Shown piece by piece: positions 11,672-24,990 of a stretch of 64,000 nt of DNA. The notes under the pieces are model-generated. The model was not told where the DNA came from, ran no database searches, and saw nothing but the letters and a program-made list of their open reading frames with translations. The position numbers and the translations under genes are program-made. Every line of letters starts with the position of its first letter. Position 1 is the stretch's first letter. The DNA lies in NCBI GenBank assembly GCA_028554755.1, contig JAPTOF010000010.1, forward strand, positions 818,501 to 882,500. Direction: 5' to 3'. This stretch comes from Cordia subcordata (Eukaryota > Streptophyta > Magnoliopsida > Boraginales > Cordiaceae).

Positions 11672-14428
11672 CTAATATCTTAAAAAAATTTGGCACGTCC
11701 CGAAAACTTAAGGCTCACAACGTGACACGCCGTGGACTAAGAGGAGTGAACCCCTCAAACCACAAGGCTACTAAAAACCTCAACAATCAAACAAGGCACT
11801 AAATATCATAAATCATTGGATAAAAACTATGAGCTCCAACATGTAGCAAGAAATGCCAAATAACTATTACAAATCTTTCCCTAACCAGCACATCTAACAT
11901 AAACCAAACTATCAACAGAGCAGTGCCTCAACACTGGAGTCTAATTATCAAAATATTCTTAAAGATAAGGTCATTCCTTATCGCAAGCGTACATCCCCTT
12001 ACTCTCGTGATCATCTGTAAAAACATAAATATATAAGGATGAGCGAATCAAATGTTCAGTAAGTAAGGGTCTTTCTCCTAAGAAAGAACAAATATGAATA
12101 TCAGAATAATAGGGAAGCGAAAACAAGGAAAACACGTTCCCGGGAGGATATTAAGAAAATATGGGAGCGTGTAGATTAAAAATTCATGTTAATCATAACA
12201 AGAATTAACTCGTAAAAGAAAGTATATAAAATATGATGTGACGTGAGTTGTGACTATGCTGTAGCATTTTAATCATAATAAAACCATGGTGAGGGTACAA
12301 GGCCCTCAAATCTCAATAAAGGATCAATCATGACCACATCAAAAGATGGGTATAAGGCCCCCACTGGCACACATGATATGGGTACAAGGCCCCCACAGGC
12401 GCTCACATGATAGGGGAGTATACCCCACAAGTTCAAGCAAACATGAAACGGGATCCCAAAATTTCACGAGAAGGCGAGTATTCGCCAATCAAATCATATC
12501 ATATCATGACATATCGTATCAAGTCGTATCATATCATGATTAAAACTGCTACATTATAGCACAACTTATATTATTGGATTCAATCCTAATCAAAATAAGT
12601 GCAGTGTAACAGTATAATTACGTAGGATTGAGGATCAAGGGAAAAGACTCGAGTTGCATCATGTGTGAAAAAAATAGGGACAAATTGATTTTTCCCCAGC
12701 ATATATAATAACCCCTTGTCATGGAGGGTAGATAGATATATAAAACGAAAAGTCAAGAGAAGAAAAAAAAATGAAAGATAGAAGTTAATATATGCTGACA
12801 ATTACGATACTGAAACTCAAATTCACAAGTGTGATAAATTGAGAATAAAACGAATTAATTACCAAGCTGAGGTGTGTCTTGCAACCTGAAAATAGAAGTA
12901 AAATGTAACTCGAGATGAATGGTTGAAGCAAACAGTGCTTCCACCAAGAAGGAAAAAAATTGGCTATGATTGCACTAAAGACAAAGAACTCATGGTCATG
13001 TGTGGTACGTCCTCGGAACTCAACATTTGCTCAAGACTTTGTGAATTAAATATATTTACTCATGTTGTACAGTAAGCTCATATGACAACAATGATAATAA
13101 TTAATGATAAATAATTGCTTAAGACTCGGGCTCTATTCGGATTAAATCAAGATTAACTTGTTTATTCGAGAACTCATATACCTTTGATGTGTTATTTTTT
13201 TCTTTTTCTAAAAAAAATTGATTGTACAATAAAATAGAGATAAAGTAAAATAAAGCATAATAGAATGGAATAAACAAAACTCGCTAATATTAGAAAATGA
13301 CTAGAAAAGAAAATGGTTGTTTAAATATACAAAAGTTAGAAAAAGAAATAAAATGGCTTTACGATGATAGGACCAAATTAGTGTCAAAGAAAAATGTAAA
13401 CATAATTTGAACCACGAGTTATAAAGAAGAAAATAATTTAACTGTAAAAGTAAACTAGGGTAGTACCTAACAAGTAATTACTTGTAATTTTATAATAGGG
13501 AGAGAACAACCCCTTTCGTAAAAATATTTGCATGCATATATATATAAAAGATACATAATAAATTATAATAAAAATAAACCTCAAATTCTGAATAATCAGA
13601 CCAAAACTGCCAAGAAAGTTTAGATAATGAAATACTAAGGGAATAAAACAATTTTGTTTTTTATTAGCTTCTCCAGTGGTGGAAGAGTTTTGACAGCACA
13701 TAGGTTGACAAGCATACACGCCATATATGTATTACCACATGGCAAAACTTCAAGAAATACTTTGGTGATAAAAGCACACAAAATATATTTAGGAAACTGC
13801 TGCAGAAACATGACGAAAGGAAAGTTATATTTGTTTGAAACAGAATCCAACTTCAAGCCGGATTTGGTTTAGCATCATGCAAATAGGATTTAATCGGATA
13901 GCATAAAAATTCCACATCTCAAGTATATTGTAAAGCAAGATGATCAAGGTGAATCAATTAAGATAAAGGATGGTGGAATATGGAAGAATGCTGAAATTGA
14001 TAGGGGAATTTAGACTACGAATTGAGCCTACTTACCTCAACTCTTAGATCTTGAATCAGTTCTTTAAATACACCACCTAAAGAAAACCATAAACAATTCC
14101 ATAATCTCTTCAATCTATTTCTGAAAAAGCACCCTTAAAAATATTCGAAAAGAGAAGCACGTCCTTGTTCATCTTTCTACTACCATTCTTTTTTTTTATT
14201 TTTTATTTTTTTGTTTTTGGGGAAAGAGAAGGTATAGGAATGAATATTGGAAAAAAGTGCAAATATATAAAGACCCCAAGTCAAGAAATAACTATCTGGT
14301 CAAATTATGATTTTTATTTATTTATCTATTTGTTATCAAAATAGAGTTCTATTTATATACAACTCCCACTTTATAATACCATTTTGTGAACGTGTTTGTA
14401 AGTGGCTAAGTGGGGGTGAACTACCCGA
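11672..14428. mobile_element. Probable 2.76-kb insertion of unknown class in the 3' flank of GRAS copy D
   Basis: The flank of copy D matches the pieces at 21050 and 25790 up to about 11671 and again from about 14429 (cctcacaaaatcc), so about 2757 bp is extra here. The insert has no long ORF. Its left end is GC-richer (ggcacgtcccgaaaac..., about 11690-11760). It has two imperfect 32-bp repeats with aaggcccccac at 12348-12412 and an atatcatatc-like simple repeat at about 12492-12540. This composition recalls a solo LTR or a non-autonomous retroelement. I could not define LTR ends or a clean target-site duplication. Confidence 0.5.
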
Positions 14429-16130
14429 TCCTCACAAAATCCTTCTAGGGTTTTTGATCTCCAGTGTTGCTGACTCTCTCATATTACATATACATTTCTT
14501 TTTCGAATAAAATTTTATGTCACCCTTTCACTTCTCCACCTAGTAAAAGTCTATAAAGTGAATTTCGAGTTGTTCCTATACAAGATCCGATTTTATATAT
14601 ATAAAATGTGAAGACATGAAAGGGTGATATATAGTTAATATTGTTTCTTTGTTTATTTTGCATGGTTATATAGTTAATAATAGCTGTAGCCTCTTTCTCT
14701 TTGGAAGTTCCAGTTGGAGGAAAAAGTAAGAACAGAATTTGAGTTGAAGAATCCAACATCTCAGCAAAATTTTCTTGATTTCCAGTCTTGCCTTCTTTTT
14801 CATACTACATACAAATTTCTTTTTTCAAGTAAAACTTTATGTCACCCTTCCACATTAAATGTCAAGTCACTCTTGTCCTGGATGCAAATTTTTTCTTTTC
14901 TTTTGATTATGTCTTAAACTTATAATATTCAAATTTTTCCTGTTAAAGGAGGATTTGAAGGTGGCACTTCAGCTAGATGTACTCGTACGTCATGAGGAGT
15001 TGCAACGTCTGCTCACTCAAAATTTTTCTAAATATATAAATATTTTTAAAGTAATTTTTTGGTGTGAACAATCAACCGACCATTGTGGAGGAAAAAAGTT
15101 TATTCAACTGAATAAAAATTTCCTAAATCCGTTAAACTAATTATGCATTCATTGTCAACTTATTTTAGTTTCAAATAGACATTAATATATGCATTATGTT
15201 AGTTATCATGCAAAATTTCACCAAATAGAATTAAATTTAATTAGTCGAAACCGATAAAAAAAAAATGTTCTTGAAAGCTACGTTTTCCAAGGTACATCTG
15301 AAAATGTATTTCTCTTGGTCATTCCAGTTCGAAATATTTATTAATTTGTCTAGTTTGTGCTCTAATTTTAATTAATGACACTTTTTTTTAGAAAAACAAA
15401 ATGGGATAAACATTTAAACTGGGCTATCCTGGGACCAAACTAGCCCAGTAGGACCGAACCTGGTGGTCTCAATCCAATCAAATCAGTTTCAGTTTGGCTT
15501 AGAAAAGCCTGATTGTTTTGGGCCAATCATAAATTTAGCCGAGAACTACCCATCTGGGCCCATGAGCAGCTCAACTTAGACTCAAATGGGACGTTTCAGG
15601 CCCGACGACACCTTTGTAAATGGGTCAAAACGTCAATTTTATTGTAGAATACCTGTCTTTTTTTCTTTAGAGAAAAAAAAAAATGTCGTATCAACTATTA
15701 ATTGTGATTATTGTAAGAGAAGATACACCCCATAATCATTCTCATAAAATGTTTGATTGCTTTAGGAGATTTTTGAAGTCAATGCACACAAAAAAGAAGT
15801 GATGAAGTCATATATAAGGAAAGCCAAGCCCAAAAAGGCTTCTATCCTAATACACAGCGACGATAAAAAAAACCATCTTCGCTTCAAATTATGCACCATT
15901 AAATCCATAATTTATCAACCAATCCACATAATTGTTAGCCATGCTTTGCTCGTGGTCCAAAATCCTGCGTGCCCTCCACGTCACTCAAGACCAATCGATC
16001 ACCGCTACCCCCTCATTTTTCTTTATTTTGCATTTTTTTTCCTTTGTCTTTTCCTCTCACTCTCTCTTCAAACGCCACTGTGGCAAGAGGACTGAACTTG
16101 TATTTCTCTGCAAAAAAACAAGAGTCATCC
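14429..16130. other. GRAS 3' flank remnant followed by the promoter region of TENA_E
   Basis: 14429-14930 is the doubled type 2 GRAS 3' UTR. From there to 16130 no gene is seen. Between 15420 and 15605 there are several tgggcc/ggccca-type words (site II-like: 15519-15525, 15556-15563). A tatataagg word lies at 15811-15819, about 310 bp before the TENA_E start codon. A promoter role is inferred. Confidence 0.4.
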
Positions 16131-18933
16131 ATGGAGTCAAAGAGCAGTGAAGCAGGAAATAACAAAGTAGACACCATTGAAACGTGGCTTAGAAAGCATC
16201 GGTTGATGTATGTTGGAGCCACCAGACACCCTTTTGTCCTCAGCATTCGCGATGGCTCCGTTGACTTCCATGCTTTCAAGCGTTGGCTAGTAAATAACTC
16301 CAGTTCCAATTTTCCATCAAATTCTTCTATTTTTCTTCACCTTGTTATATTTTTTCTGTTGAAGTCTGATATCACGGCCTGTAGACCCGTAAGCGAGACT
16401 AGCCTCGTATAATTGTTAACTCAAATGATTGAGGGCTCATTTGACTTGACTTTTTTTTTGAACCGTTTTTCTTTACATCAGTATTTTGTTTGTGAAGTTA
16501 AAGTTTGTGGCTTTTGCTAAATTTGAGCTTTTTTTCTTTTTCAGAGTCTTAAACTTTTTGGAATCGAGTTAAATACTTGTTGTAAAAATATCGTGCATCT
16601 TTTCTGAAAAAAGTGCTTTTTAAAAAGTGCTTTTAAAAAAAAAAAATAAAAAAAAAACCGATCCAAACCGGCCTAGCTAATTGGCTCGGCTTATTTTACA
16701 GCTTATGAGCTCCTAGAGAAAAAAAAAAAAAATCATCTAGCAAACTTTTTCGTTTAATTCTTTTTTGAGTTCTGAAGAAGTGTTGGTTGAATTCTTGTCT
16801 ATGAATCGATCAGGTACTTCTTGGGATTTCGAAGAGGAAGATTTAAATTTAAACCTTACATTTTAAGGCCTGAACCATGATACAAGGCTTTTAAGCTTTC
16901 ATGTCACGAGTCCATCGTTGCCATTTGTCTTCCCACAGACTTTTCTTTGGGCCCTCAACTGGAAATGCATTTCCAACAACGAGAAGATTTACATCCTGTA
17001 TTCTGAACTAACTTATAAGCTAGACGTCCAATGTCCGCTTGCATATAATGGCTTCAATGGGCGTGACGAAGATAATATTGATCTGGTGCATAGCTCATTC
17101 GTTAATCAATATTTTGTAGGATATTGTTGACCTTGAACCTTCCCTCGATTAAAATGCAGGGACAGGATTACATATTTGTTAGAGCATGTGTCCCTTTGGT
17201 GGCAAGTCTACTTCTCAAAGCCTGGAAGGAGTCAGATGATAATTCTGATATAGATATTATTTTAGGAGGCCTGGCATCTCTGAATGATGAAATTGCATGG
17301 TTCAAGAAGGAAGCTTCCAAGTGGAATGTTGCATTAACTAGCATTGTTCCACAGCAGCCTAATCTTGAATATTGCAGGTATTTTATTCTATGCTAATGAT
17401 TGTGATCATGGGCTCATGGGCACTGCGTCACTTTCTTTTCTGAATTTCGGTGTTTCCAGTGACAAATTGTTAATGTTAAAGTGCGCGTTTTGGTGAAGTT
17501 GCTTGGTACTGTGATAATCCCTACTAGATACAGGGCAATGAACTGCATTCTTTTGCCCTATATCAATTCAGTAACCTAAAACATTTTTGTTGCCTGTGTC
17601 AGAAATGAAAATGTTCCAAAAGCTACTGGAGCCATATTGATTTGGCTTAACCCTGTTTCATGCAACTGTCATCATGAGTTCACTCATTTTCTCCTAGCTA
17701 CGTGGAGAACTGTTGAAATTAAATCTTATCATTTAATTGCACAATGAGGTCGATCCGCCCTCGGCAATATGTGAAAGGGAAAAAAGAAATTACCTCCCAG
17801 GAGGCAAAATCATAGCTTACATGCCAATTTGATGTTTGGATAAGTTGAGTAAGGGGTGGAATAGCTAAGGTAATGTTTGTCATAGGAAAATTCTTTCGGG
17901 AGTAAGGAGAATGGCTCTAGGATTTGGTTGGAGCAATAAATGGAGAATCAGGCTTTAATTTATTCGAGTGAAACTGAAGCACCAATAAGTTGTTTCTAGT
18001 CTCCCACTCTTGCCCCCTTCCAACACCAATCAAGGGATGGCCAATGGGGTCTAAGAGACCTATGCACCATTCCGCTCGAGTTTTTAAATAACTATGGATA
18101 ATTCCCAACTCTTTTTCCTTCCAATCTGTGAGTACGCGCAAAACTAAATATTATTGGTCAGATATGTCAACAGTCTCAAATCTGTTCCTTCCGCCTCCCT
18201 TTATCAGCTCGTTTCACAGGATTCAAGTACTTGATCTCCTCCTTCAGCCCTTTATGCTTATCCTCATTCTCCAGCTGTCAGAAAGACAAGAACAGGGGAA
18301 ATTAACTTTGACAGTTATAAGGAATGTCCCAAGAGCAATTGGCAGAATGGAAGTTTATCAATGCTAAATATAGTGATCAATTGAAGGCTCAGCAGTCTTT
18401 TTTAAAAGATTAACTGTGCTTTTGTCTTCTTTGGTTTCTCTTGAAATGTGCAGACAATTTCAACATGTGTAAATATTGTTCTGTTATATATTTTATCTTC
18501 TTGTATGTTCTCTTATGCAGGTTGATCGCTCGTTCAAGTGAAGTGAATTTGCTGTTAGACGTGAAATAATCAATTTTTGAATCGGATTTAATGGACAAGT
18601 TTGCCTCTTATTTGCAGATTCTTGGAAAGCCTTATGGCCCAAGACGTGGAGTACGCAGTGGCTATTACAGCTTTCTGGGCTCTTGAGACTGTTTATCAAG
18701 AAAGCTATGCCCATTGCTTGGAGGACGGTTCTAAAACTCCAGAAGAACTGAAGGAAACTTGCCAGAGGTGGGGCAATGATGATTTTGGTCAATATTGTCG
18801 CTCTCTCCGGAGCATAGCCAACCGTATGCTTGGAAAGGCTTCGGATGAAGTGGTTGCAAAAGCTGAGGCAGCTTTTCTACGCGTTCTTGAGCTTGAAGTT
18901 GATTTTTGGAACATGAGCCGTGGGGAAATCTAA
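16131..18933 (+). CDS. TENA_E: TENA_E-type thiamin salvage hydrolase (complete gene, copy 1)
   Basis: Three exons: 16131-16289, 17160-17377 and 18618-18933. All introns are GT-AG and the frame closes, giving 230 aa. The order is METWLRKH-like start region ([29 protein letters not shown]), [71 protein letters not shown], and a C-terminal [16 protein letters not shown]. This matches plant TenA_E proteins (about 221 aa in Arabidopsis) along the full length. TenA_E enzymes salvage the damaged pyrimidine moiety of thiamin by hydrolysing formylamino and amino pyrimidines to HMP. This function is known for the family and inferred here. Intron 1 holds a MITE (16433-16673) whose A-rich core is the left end of the tandemly repeated unit. 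Confidence 0.9.
16433..16673. mobile_element. MITE-like element in TENA_E intron 1
   Basis: The left end (gggctcatttgacttgac) and the reverse complement of the right end (ggccggtttggatcggtt) are imperfect terminal inverted repeats of the family also seen at 36099, 45960, 61941 and 62653. The core is A/T-rich. The string aaaaagtgctttt at 16622 inside it is the left breakpoint of the 4.74-kb duplication. Confidence 0.55.
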
Positions 18934-19727
18934 TGCCCATCACCAACCAACTTCTGCTCATCGATGCAAATGCTTCCATGTGCTGATATGGTTCAATATT
19001 CTGGTTCAAAGAGGTTGAGTTCTTTGTATTTGCAGTATTATTCTGCTTAACTGCCTGGAAGTATCTGTTGTGCATAAAATAAGGAATTGGGTTATTTGAA
19101 ACCCTGGAAGTATGTAACCTTCCAATAAACTGTATCTCCTGTAATATTTCTCTAATTTTTTAGTTTGCTAAAATGGAAAGTATCTCAAACTCAATATTAA
19201 TCATTTCAAGTATCCTAGAATAATGCGTTCGTCTTATGTTACAGTTAGGATAATGATCTCTGCATAAAAACCTGCAGGCTCGTGTTTGTTCTGACGCACG
19301 GAAACTAGAAAAGTCAAACAATGGGTCCGGGTTGCAGCCGACTAGTGACTTTCAACGAAACTAAAAGACTTTGTAAATCCAAGAATACAAACAATTGAAC
19401 AACAGAAAAAATTGCAACTTTTCCATTAAATCCGAACAAATGTTACACGACTAAGATAAAACAACCTAGAAGATTACAACTTTGAACCAAATCGACCTAG
19501 CTAGTGTCACTAGTTGACAGAAATTATACGTGTTCTGTCGAGAATCGTATTGATAACCTCTCGTGATTTGTAAGAATGTAGTATTAAGTCCGGAAGCTTT
19601 CTGCAACACTCTTTGATATCTCGAAGTTTAGTAGGTTAGCAAAATGACATGGTTTCGCAGACGAAATTTCAACAAAACGTAGTGTAACTTTTTGTCCTCT
19701 GTTGGCAAAGACAAGGGCGCGATCTAA

Positions 19728-19811
19728 GAGCATATTTAGATCGGCTTTTTTTTGATGAAAAAATATGTTTTATTAAAAAAACACTTTTGAGAAAAGTCAA
19801 TCCGACGAGCC
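19728..19811. mobile_element. MITE remnant at the end of the dead bZIP copy 1
   Basis: Homologous to 29196-29290. The ends gcatatttagatcggc and the reverse complement of gtcaatccgacgagcc are the usual imperfect inverted repeats of the local MITE family. Confidence 0.5.
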
Positions 19812-20250
19812 TTAGAAATATGTGTGCCCAACAGAGGTCATAACTAGCTGATACCGAACTGGGAGCTGCTATGGCTGAAGCCATGGGTCACCTTAATGCA
19901 TGTTCACCGAGGAATACTCATTTGTCTCGTTGAAATGGCTCAAGACCGTCTCCATGGACTCCAACCTCTTTCTTAGCTCTTCACGTTGTGCCCTCAAGAT
20001 TCTATTCTCAGGCTTAGTAGGTTGAAAACATTCCATGATCTCATTGATTCTCATCACTCATCTTATGGTTTACGTTGGTGAAGTAAGCCACCTGGTCGTT
20101 CAGGTCCTTTATGTGCTACTCTCTCTTCATTCTGGATCACCTTGTTGAGGCACGATTCGATATTATTCTCTTCCGTTTCTTTTCGTCCATGATCATCGCA
20201 TAACGTTCATCCCCGCCTGAACTTGAACACGTAGGCTTCGTAGATGCCAT
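19811..20250 (-). pseudogene. bZIP (S1 group) pseudogene, copy 1
   Basis: Reverse-strand homologue of the intact bZIP at 29290-29727. It starts with ATG at 20250 (MASTKPTCSSSGGDERYAM) and keeps KKRKRIISNRAST, but a TGA (20137-20139) replaces the second arginine of the basic region. A TAG replaces the CAG codon a few residues on, and the frame is lost further down. Both stops fit C-to-T decay. The leader is cut at 20340, so the uORF and promoter found upstream of the intact gene are missing. Confidence 0.88.
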
Positions 20251-20337
20251 AATATAATACCTTGCTGTCACATTCTAAACTCAAAATTCCGAAACACAAA
20301 ATTCTTTTATATATGAGAACAAGTATAGATAATCACG

Positions 20338-21358
20338 GATAACTGCTGTAGGGAAATATCGAAACAGACTCAAAATAACAGGTGGGAATTTGTTGCCTTT
20401 TAGCTTGGAAATGAAGCTCCCGCTTCCATTATCGTTCAGGGTTGTCGAATCAGACATGAAGGACCTGAAGAAAGACTTGTTTGAAATAGAAGACAGTGAC
20501 ACTGTGGCCATTTACTCGAATATGCGATTATGGTCCCTGTTAAGATATCCCAATCAACTAATAGCTCTAAAAGAAGTGATTAATAGCCTGAATCCATGTG
20601 TTATGTTGGTTATTGAAGTTTAGGTACACTCAAATCAACTAAATTTTCTGGACCCTTTTATGAGTGTCTTCTTCTGGTCCATGCATTCTTTGATTCTCTC
20701 AATACTTGCATGGAAGGAGATGATCAGGCCAGACGAGTAGCAGAAGGGGTGCTCCTTGACGTGCAAATTCAGAATGTCGTTGCTACAGTGGGAGAAGAAA
20801 GCATTTTTCGCTACGAGAAGATTGATTTTTGGGGGTGGGGTTGTTTGCTCGGTTTGGAATGGTGGAAACAGAACTAAGCCAGTCATCTTTGTGTCAGGTA
20901 CACTTGATACTCAAAAGGGTTTGCTAAATAGAGTAGTTGCACTATCGAAATGAATGGACAATGTATGATTGACAAGTGGAAAGGTCTCCCATTGCAGTCT
21001 GTTTCTGCTTGGAAATTCCAGCAGGAAGAAAAATCAGAACAGGATGTGAATTGAGGAATCCAATATCTCAGAAAAATCGTTCCAGAGTTCTTGATTTCTA
21101 GTATTGCTAACTTTTTCACACTACATATACATTCCTTTTTCAGATAAAATTTTATGTAACCCTTTCACTCCCTCACCTAGTAAAAGTCTATACATTGAAT
21201 GTCAAATCATTCATGTACAGGATCCGATTTTATATAAAAAAGTGTGAAGACATGAAAGGGTGATGTATAGTTAATATTGTTTCTTTGTTTATTTTGCACG
21301 GTTATATATAGTTAATAGTGATTGCAGCCTCTTTTTCTTTGGAAGTTCTACCAGAAGG
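20338..21358 (+). pseudogene. GRAS (type 2) 3' piece, copy E
   Basis: Starts abruptly at aactgctgtaggg, equal to position 10948 inside GRAS copy D, and runs through the SAW end (about 21006) and the doubled 3' UTR. The join to the bZIP leader shares only gat on both sides. It carries the same TAG as copy D (about 20621) and frame breaks near 20830. There is no start region, so no GRAS protein is expected. It lies just upstream of the exon-1-less TENA_E copy 2. Confidence 0.88.
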
Positions 21359-21897
21359 AAAAAGTGCTTTTAAAAAAAAAAATAAAAAAAAAAAACCGAT
21401 CCAAACCGGCCTAGCTAATTGGCTCGGCTTATTTTACAGCTTATGAGCTCCTAGAGAAAAAAAAAAAAAATCATCTAGCAAACTTTTTCGTTTAATTCTT
21501 TTTTGAGTTCTGAAGAAGTGTTGGTTGAATTCTTGTCTATGAATCGATCAGGTACTTCTTGGGATTTCGAAGAGGAAGATTTAAATTTAAACCTTACATT
21601 TTAAGGCCTGAACCATGATACAAGGCTTTTAAGCTTTCATGTCACGAGTCCATCGTTGCCATTTGTCTTCCCACAGACTTTTCTTTGGGCCCTCAACTGG
21701 AAATGCATTTCCAACAACGAGAAGATTTACATCCTGTATTCTGAACTAACTTATAAGCTAGACGTCCAATGTCCGCTTGCATATAATGGCTTCAATGGGC
21801 GTGACGAAGATAATATTGATCTGGTGCATAGCTCATTCGTTAATCAATATTTTGTAGGATATTGTTGACCTTGAACCTTCCCTCGATTAAAATGCAG

Positions 21898-23757
21898 GGA
21901 CAGGATTACATATTTGTTAGAGCATGTGTCCCTTTGGTGGCAAGTCTACTTCTCAAAGCCTGGAAGGAGTCAGATGATAATTCTGATATAGATATTATTT
22001 TAGGAGGCCTGGCATCTCTGAATGATGAAATTGCATGGTTCAAGAAGGAAGCTTCCAAGTGGAATGTTGCATTAACTAGCATTGTTCCACAGCAGCCTAA
22101 TCTTGAATATTGCAGGTATTTTATTCTATGCTAATGATTGTGATCATGGGCTCATGGGCACTGCGTCACTTTCTTTTTCTGAATTTCGGTGTTTCCAGTG
22201 ACAAATTGTTAATGTTAAAGTGCGCGTTTTGGTGAAGTTGCTTGGTACTGTGATAATCCCCTACTAGATACAGGGCAATGAACTGCATTCTTTTGCCCTA
22301 TATCAATTCAGTAACCTAAAACATTTTTGTTGCCTGTGTCAGAAATGAAAATGTTCCAAAAGCTACTGGAGCCATATTGATTTGGCTTAACCCTGTTTCA
22401 TGCAACTGTCATCATGAGTTCACTCATTTTCTCCTAGCTACGTGGAGAACTGTTGAAATTAAATCTTATCATTTAATTGCACAATGAGGTCGATCCGCCC
22501 TCGGCAATATGTGAAAGGGAAAAAAGAAATTACCTCCCAGGAGGCAAAATCATAGCTTACATGCCAATTTGATGTTTGGATAAGTTGAGTAAGGGGTGGA
22601 ATAGCTAAGGTAATGTTTGTCATAGGAAAATTCTTTCGGGAGTAAGGAGAATGGCTCTAGGATTTGGTTGGAGCAATAAATGGAGAATCAGGCTTTAATT
22701 TATTCGAGTGAAACTGAAGCACCAATAAGTTGTTTCTAGTCTCCCACTCTTGCCCCCTTCCAACACCAATCAAGGGATGGCCAATGGGGTCTAAGAGACC
22801 TATGCACCATTCCGCTCGAGTTTTTAAATAACTATGGATAATTCCCAACTCTTTTTCCTTCCAATCTGTGAGTACGCGCAAAACTAAATATTATTGGTCA
22901 GATATGTCAACAGTCTCAAATCTGTTCCTTCCGCCTCCCTTTATCAGCTCGTTTCACAGGATTCAAGTACTTGATCTCCTCCTTCAGCCCTTTATGCTTA
23001 TCCTCATTCTCCAGCTGTCAGAAAGACAAGAACAGGGGAAATTAACTTTGACAGTTATAAGGAATGTCCCAAGAGCAATTGGCAGAATGGAAGTTTATCA
23101 ATGCTAAATATAGTGATCAATTGAAGGCTCAGCAGTCTTTTTTAAAAGATTAACTGTGCTTTTGTCTTCTTTGGTTTCTCTTGAAATGTGCAGACAATTT
23201 CAACATGTGTAAATATTGTTCTGTTATATATTTTATCTTCTTGTATGTTCTCTTATGCAGGTTGATCGCTCGTTCAAGTGAAGTGAATTTGCTGTTAGAC
23301 GTGAAATAATCAATTTTTGAATCGGATTTAATGGACAAGTTTGCCTCTTATTTGCAGATTCTTGGAAAGCCTTATGGCCCAAGACGTGGAGTACGCAGTG
23401 GCTATTACAGCTTTCTGGGCTCTTGAGACTGTTTATCAAGAAAGCTATGCCCATTGCTTGGAGGACGGTTCTAAAACTCCAGAAGAACTGAAGGAAACTT
23501 GCCAGAGGTGGGGCAATGATGATTTTGGTCAATATTGTCGCTCTCTCCGGAGCATAGCCAACCGTATGCTTGGAAAGGCTTCGGATGAAGTGGTTGCAAA
23601 AGCTGAGGCAGCTTTTCTACGCGTTCTTGAGCTTGAAGTTGATTTTTGGAACATGAGCCGTGGGAAATCTAATGCCCATCACCAACCAACTTCTGCTCAT
23701 CGATGCAAATGCTTCCATGTGCTGATATGGTTCAATATTCTGGTTCAAAGAGGTTGA
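21898..23757 (+). pseudogene. TENA_E copy 2 without exon 1
   Basis: Exons 2 (21898-22115) and 3 (23358 onward) are nearly identical to copy 1 with the same splice sites, but exon 1 (53 codons) and the native promoter are absent. They were removed by the deletion that joined the GRAS 3' UTR to intron 1. A missing G in the final MSRGE codons (near 23662) shifts the frame, so the C terminus would read on for about 30 unrelated residues to a stop at 23757. Without exon 1 the protein would lack the first helices. A hybrid transcript starting in the GRAS piece cannot be excluded. Confidence 0.82.
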
Positions 23758-24550
23758 GTTCTTTGTATTTGCAGTATTATTCTGCTTAACTGCCTGGAAG
23801 TATCTGTTGTGCATAAAATAAGGGAATTGGGTTATTTGAAACCCTGGAAGTATGTAACCTTCCAATAAACTGTATCTCCTGTAATATTTCTCTAATTTTT
23901 TAGTTTGCTAAAATGGAAAGTATCTCAAACTCAATATTAATCATTTCAAGTATCCTAGAATAATGCGTTCGTCTTATGTTACAGTTAGGATAATGATCTC
24001 TGCATAAAAACCTGCAGGCTCGTGTTTGTTCTGACGCACGGAAACTAGAAAAGTCAAACAATGGGTCCGGGTTGCAGCCGACTAGTGACTTTCAACGAAA
24101 CTAAAAGACTTTGTAAATCCAAGAATACAAACAATTGAACAACAGAAAAAATTGCAACTTTTCCATTAAATCCGAACAAATGTTACACGACTAAGATAAA
24201 ACAACCTAGAAGATTACAACTTTGAACCAAATCGACCTAGCTAGTGTCACTAGTTGACAGAAATTATACGTGTTCTGTCGAGAATCGTATTGATAACCTC
24301 TCGTGATTTGTAAGAATGTAGTATTAAGTCCGGAAGCTTTCTGCAACACTCTTTGATATCTCGAAGTTTAGTAGGTTAGCAAAATGACATGGTTTCGCAG
24401 ACGAAATTTCAACAAAACGTAGTGTAACTTTTTGTCCTCTGTTGGCAAAGACAAGGGCGCGATCTAAGAGCATATTTAGATCGGCTTTTTTTTGATGAAA
24501 AAATATGTTTTATTAAAAAAACACTTTTGAGAAAAGTCAATCCGACGAGC

Positions 24551-24990
24551 CTTAGAAATATGTGTGCCCAACAGAGGTCATAACTAGCTGATACCGAACT
24601 GGGAGCTGCTATGGCTGAAGCCATGGGTCACCTTAATGCATGTTCACCGAGGAATACTCATTTGTCTCGTTGAAATGGCTCAAGACCGTCTCCATGGACT
24701 CCAACCTCTTTCTTAGCTCTTCACGTTGTGCCCTCAAGATTCTATTCTCAGGCTTAGTAGGTTGAAAACATTCCATGATCTCATTGATTCTCATCACTCA
24801 TCTTATGGTTTACGTTGGTGAAGTAAGCCACCTGGTCGTTCAGGTCCTTTATGTGCTACTCTCTCTTCATTCTGGATCACCTTGTTGAGGCACGATTCGA
24901 TATTATTCTCTTCCGTTTCTTTTCGTCCATGATCATCGCATAACGTTCATCCCCGCCTGAACTTGAACACGTAGGCTTCGTAGATGCCAT
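24551..24990 (-). pseudogene. bZIP (S1 group) pseudogene, copy 2
   Basis: I see no difference from the dead copy at 19811-20250, including the TGA in the basic region (24877-24879) and the TAG after KRE. It was therefore already dead when the unit was duplicated a second time. Confidence 0.88.

Larger units (their letters stand above)
16622..21358. repeat. 4.74-kb tandem unit, copy 1
   Basis: From the MITE core in TENA_E intron 1 through TENA_E exons 2-3, the dead bZIP copy and a 1-kb GRAS 3' piece. Corresponding positions in copies 1 and 2 are 4737-4740 bp apart, and copy 2 is nearly identical. The few differences are mainly single-base length changes in homopolymers. Confidence 0.9.

Noticed and set aside
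12346..12543. Plus-strand frame rich in P, R and H in the insertion after GRAS copy D
   Set aside because: It is a translation of the two 32-bp repeats and the tatcatatc simple repeat; no family likeness.
18128..18367. Extra exon of TENA_E within intron 2
   Set aside because: Exons 2 and 3 join in frame at EYC-R-FLES as in the family; the frame here has no likeness to TenA.
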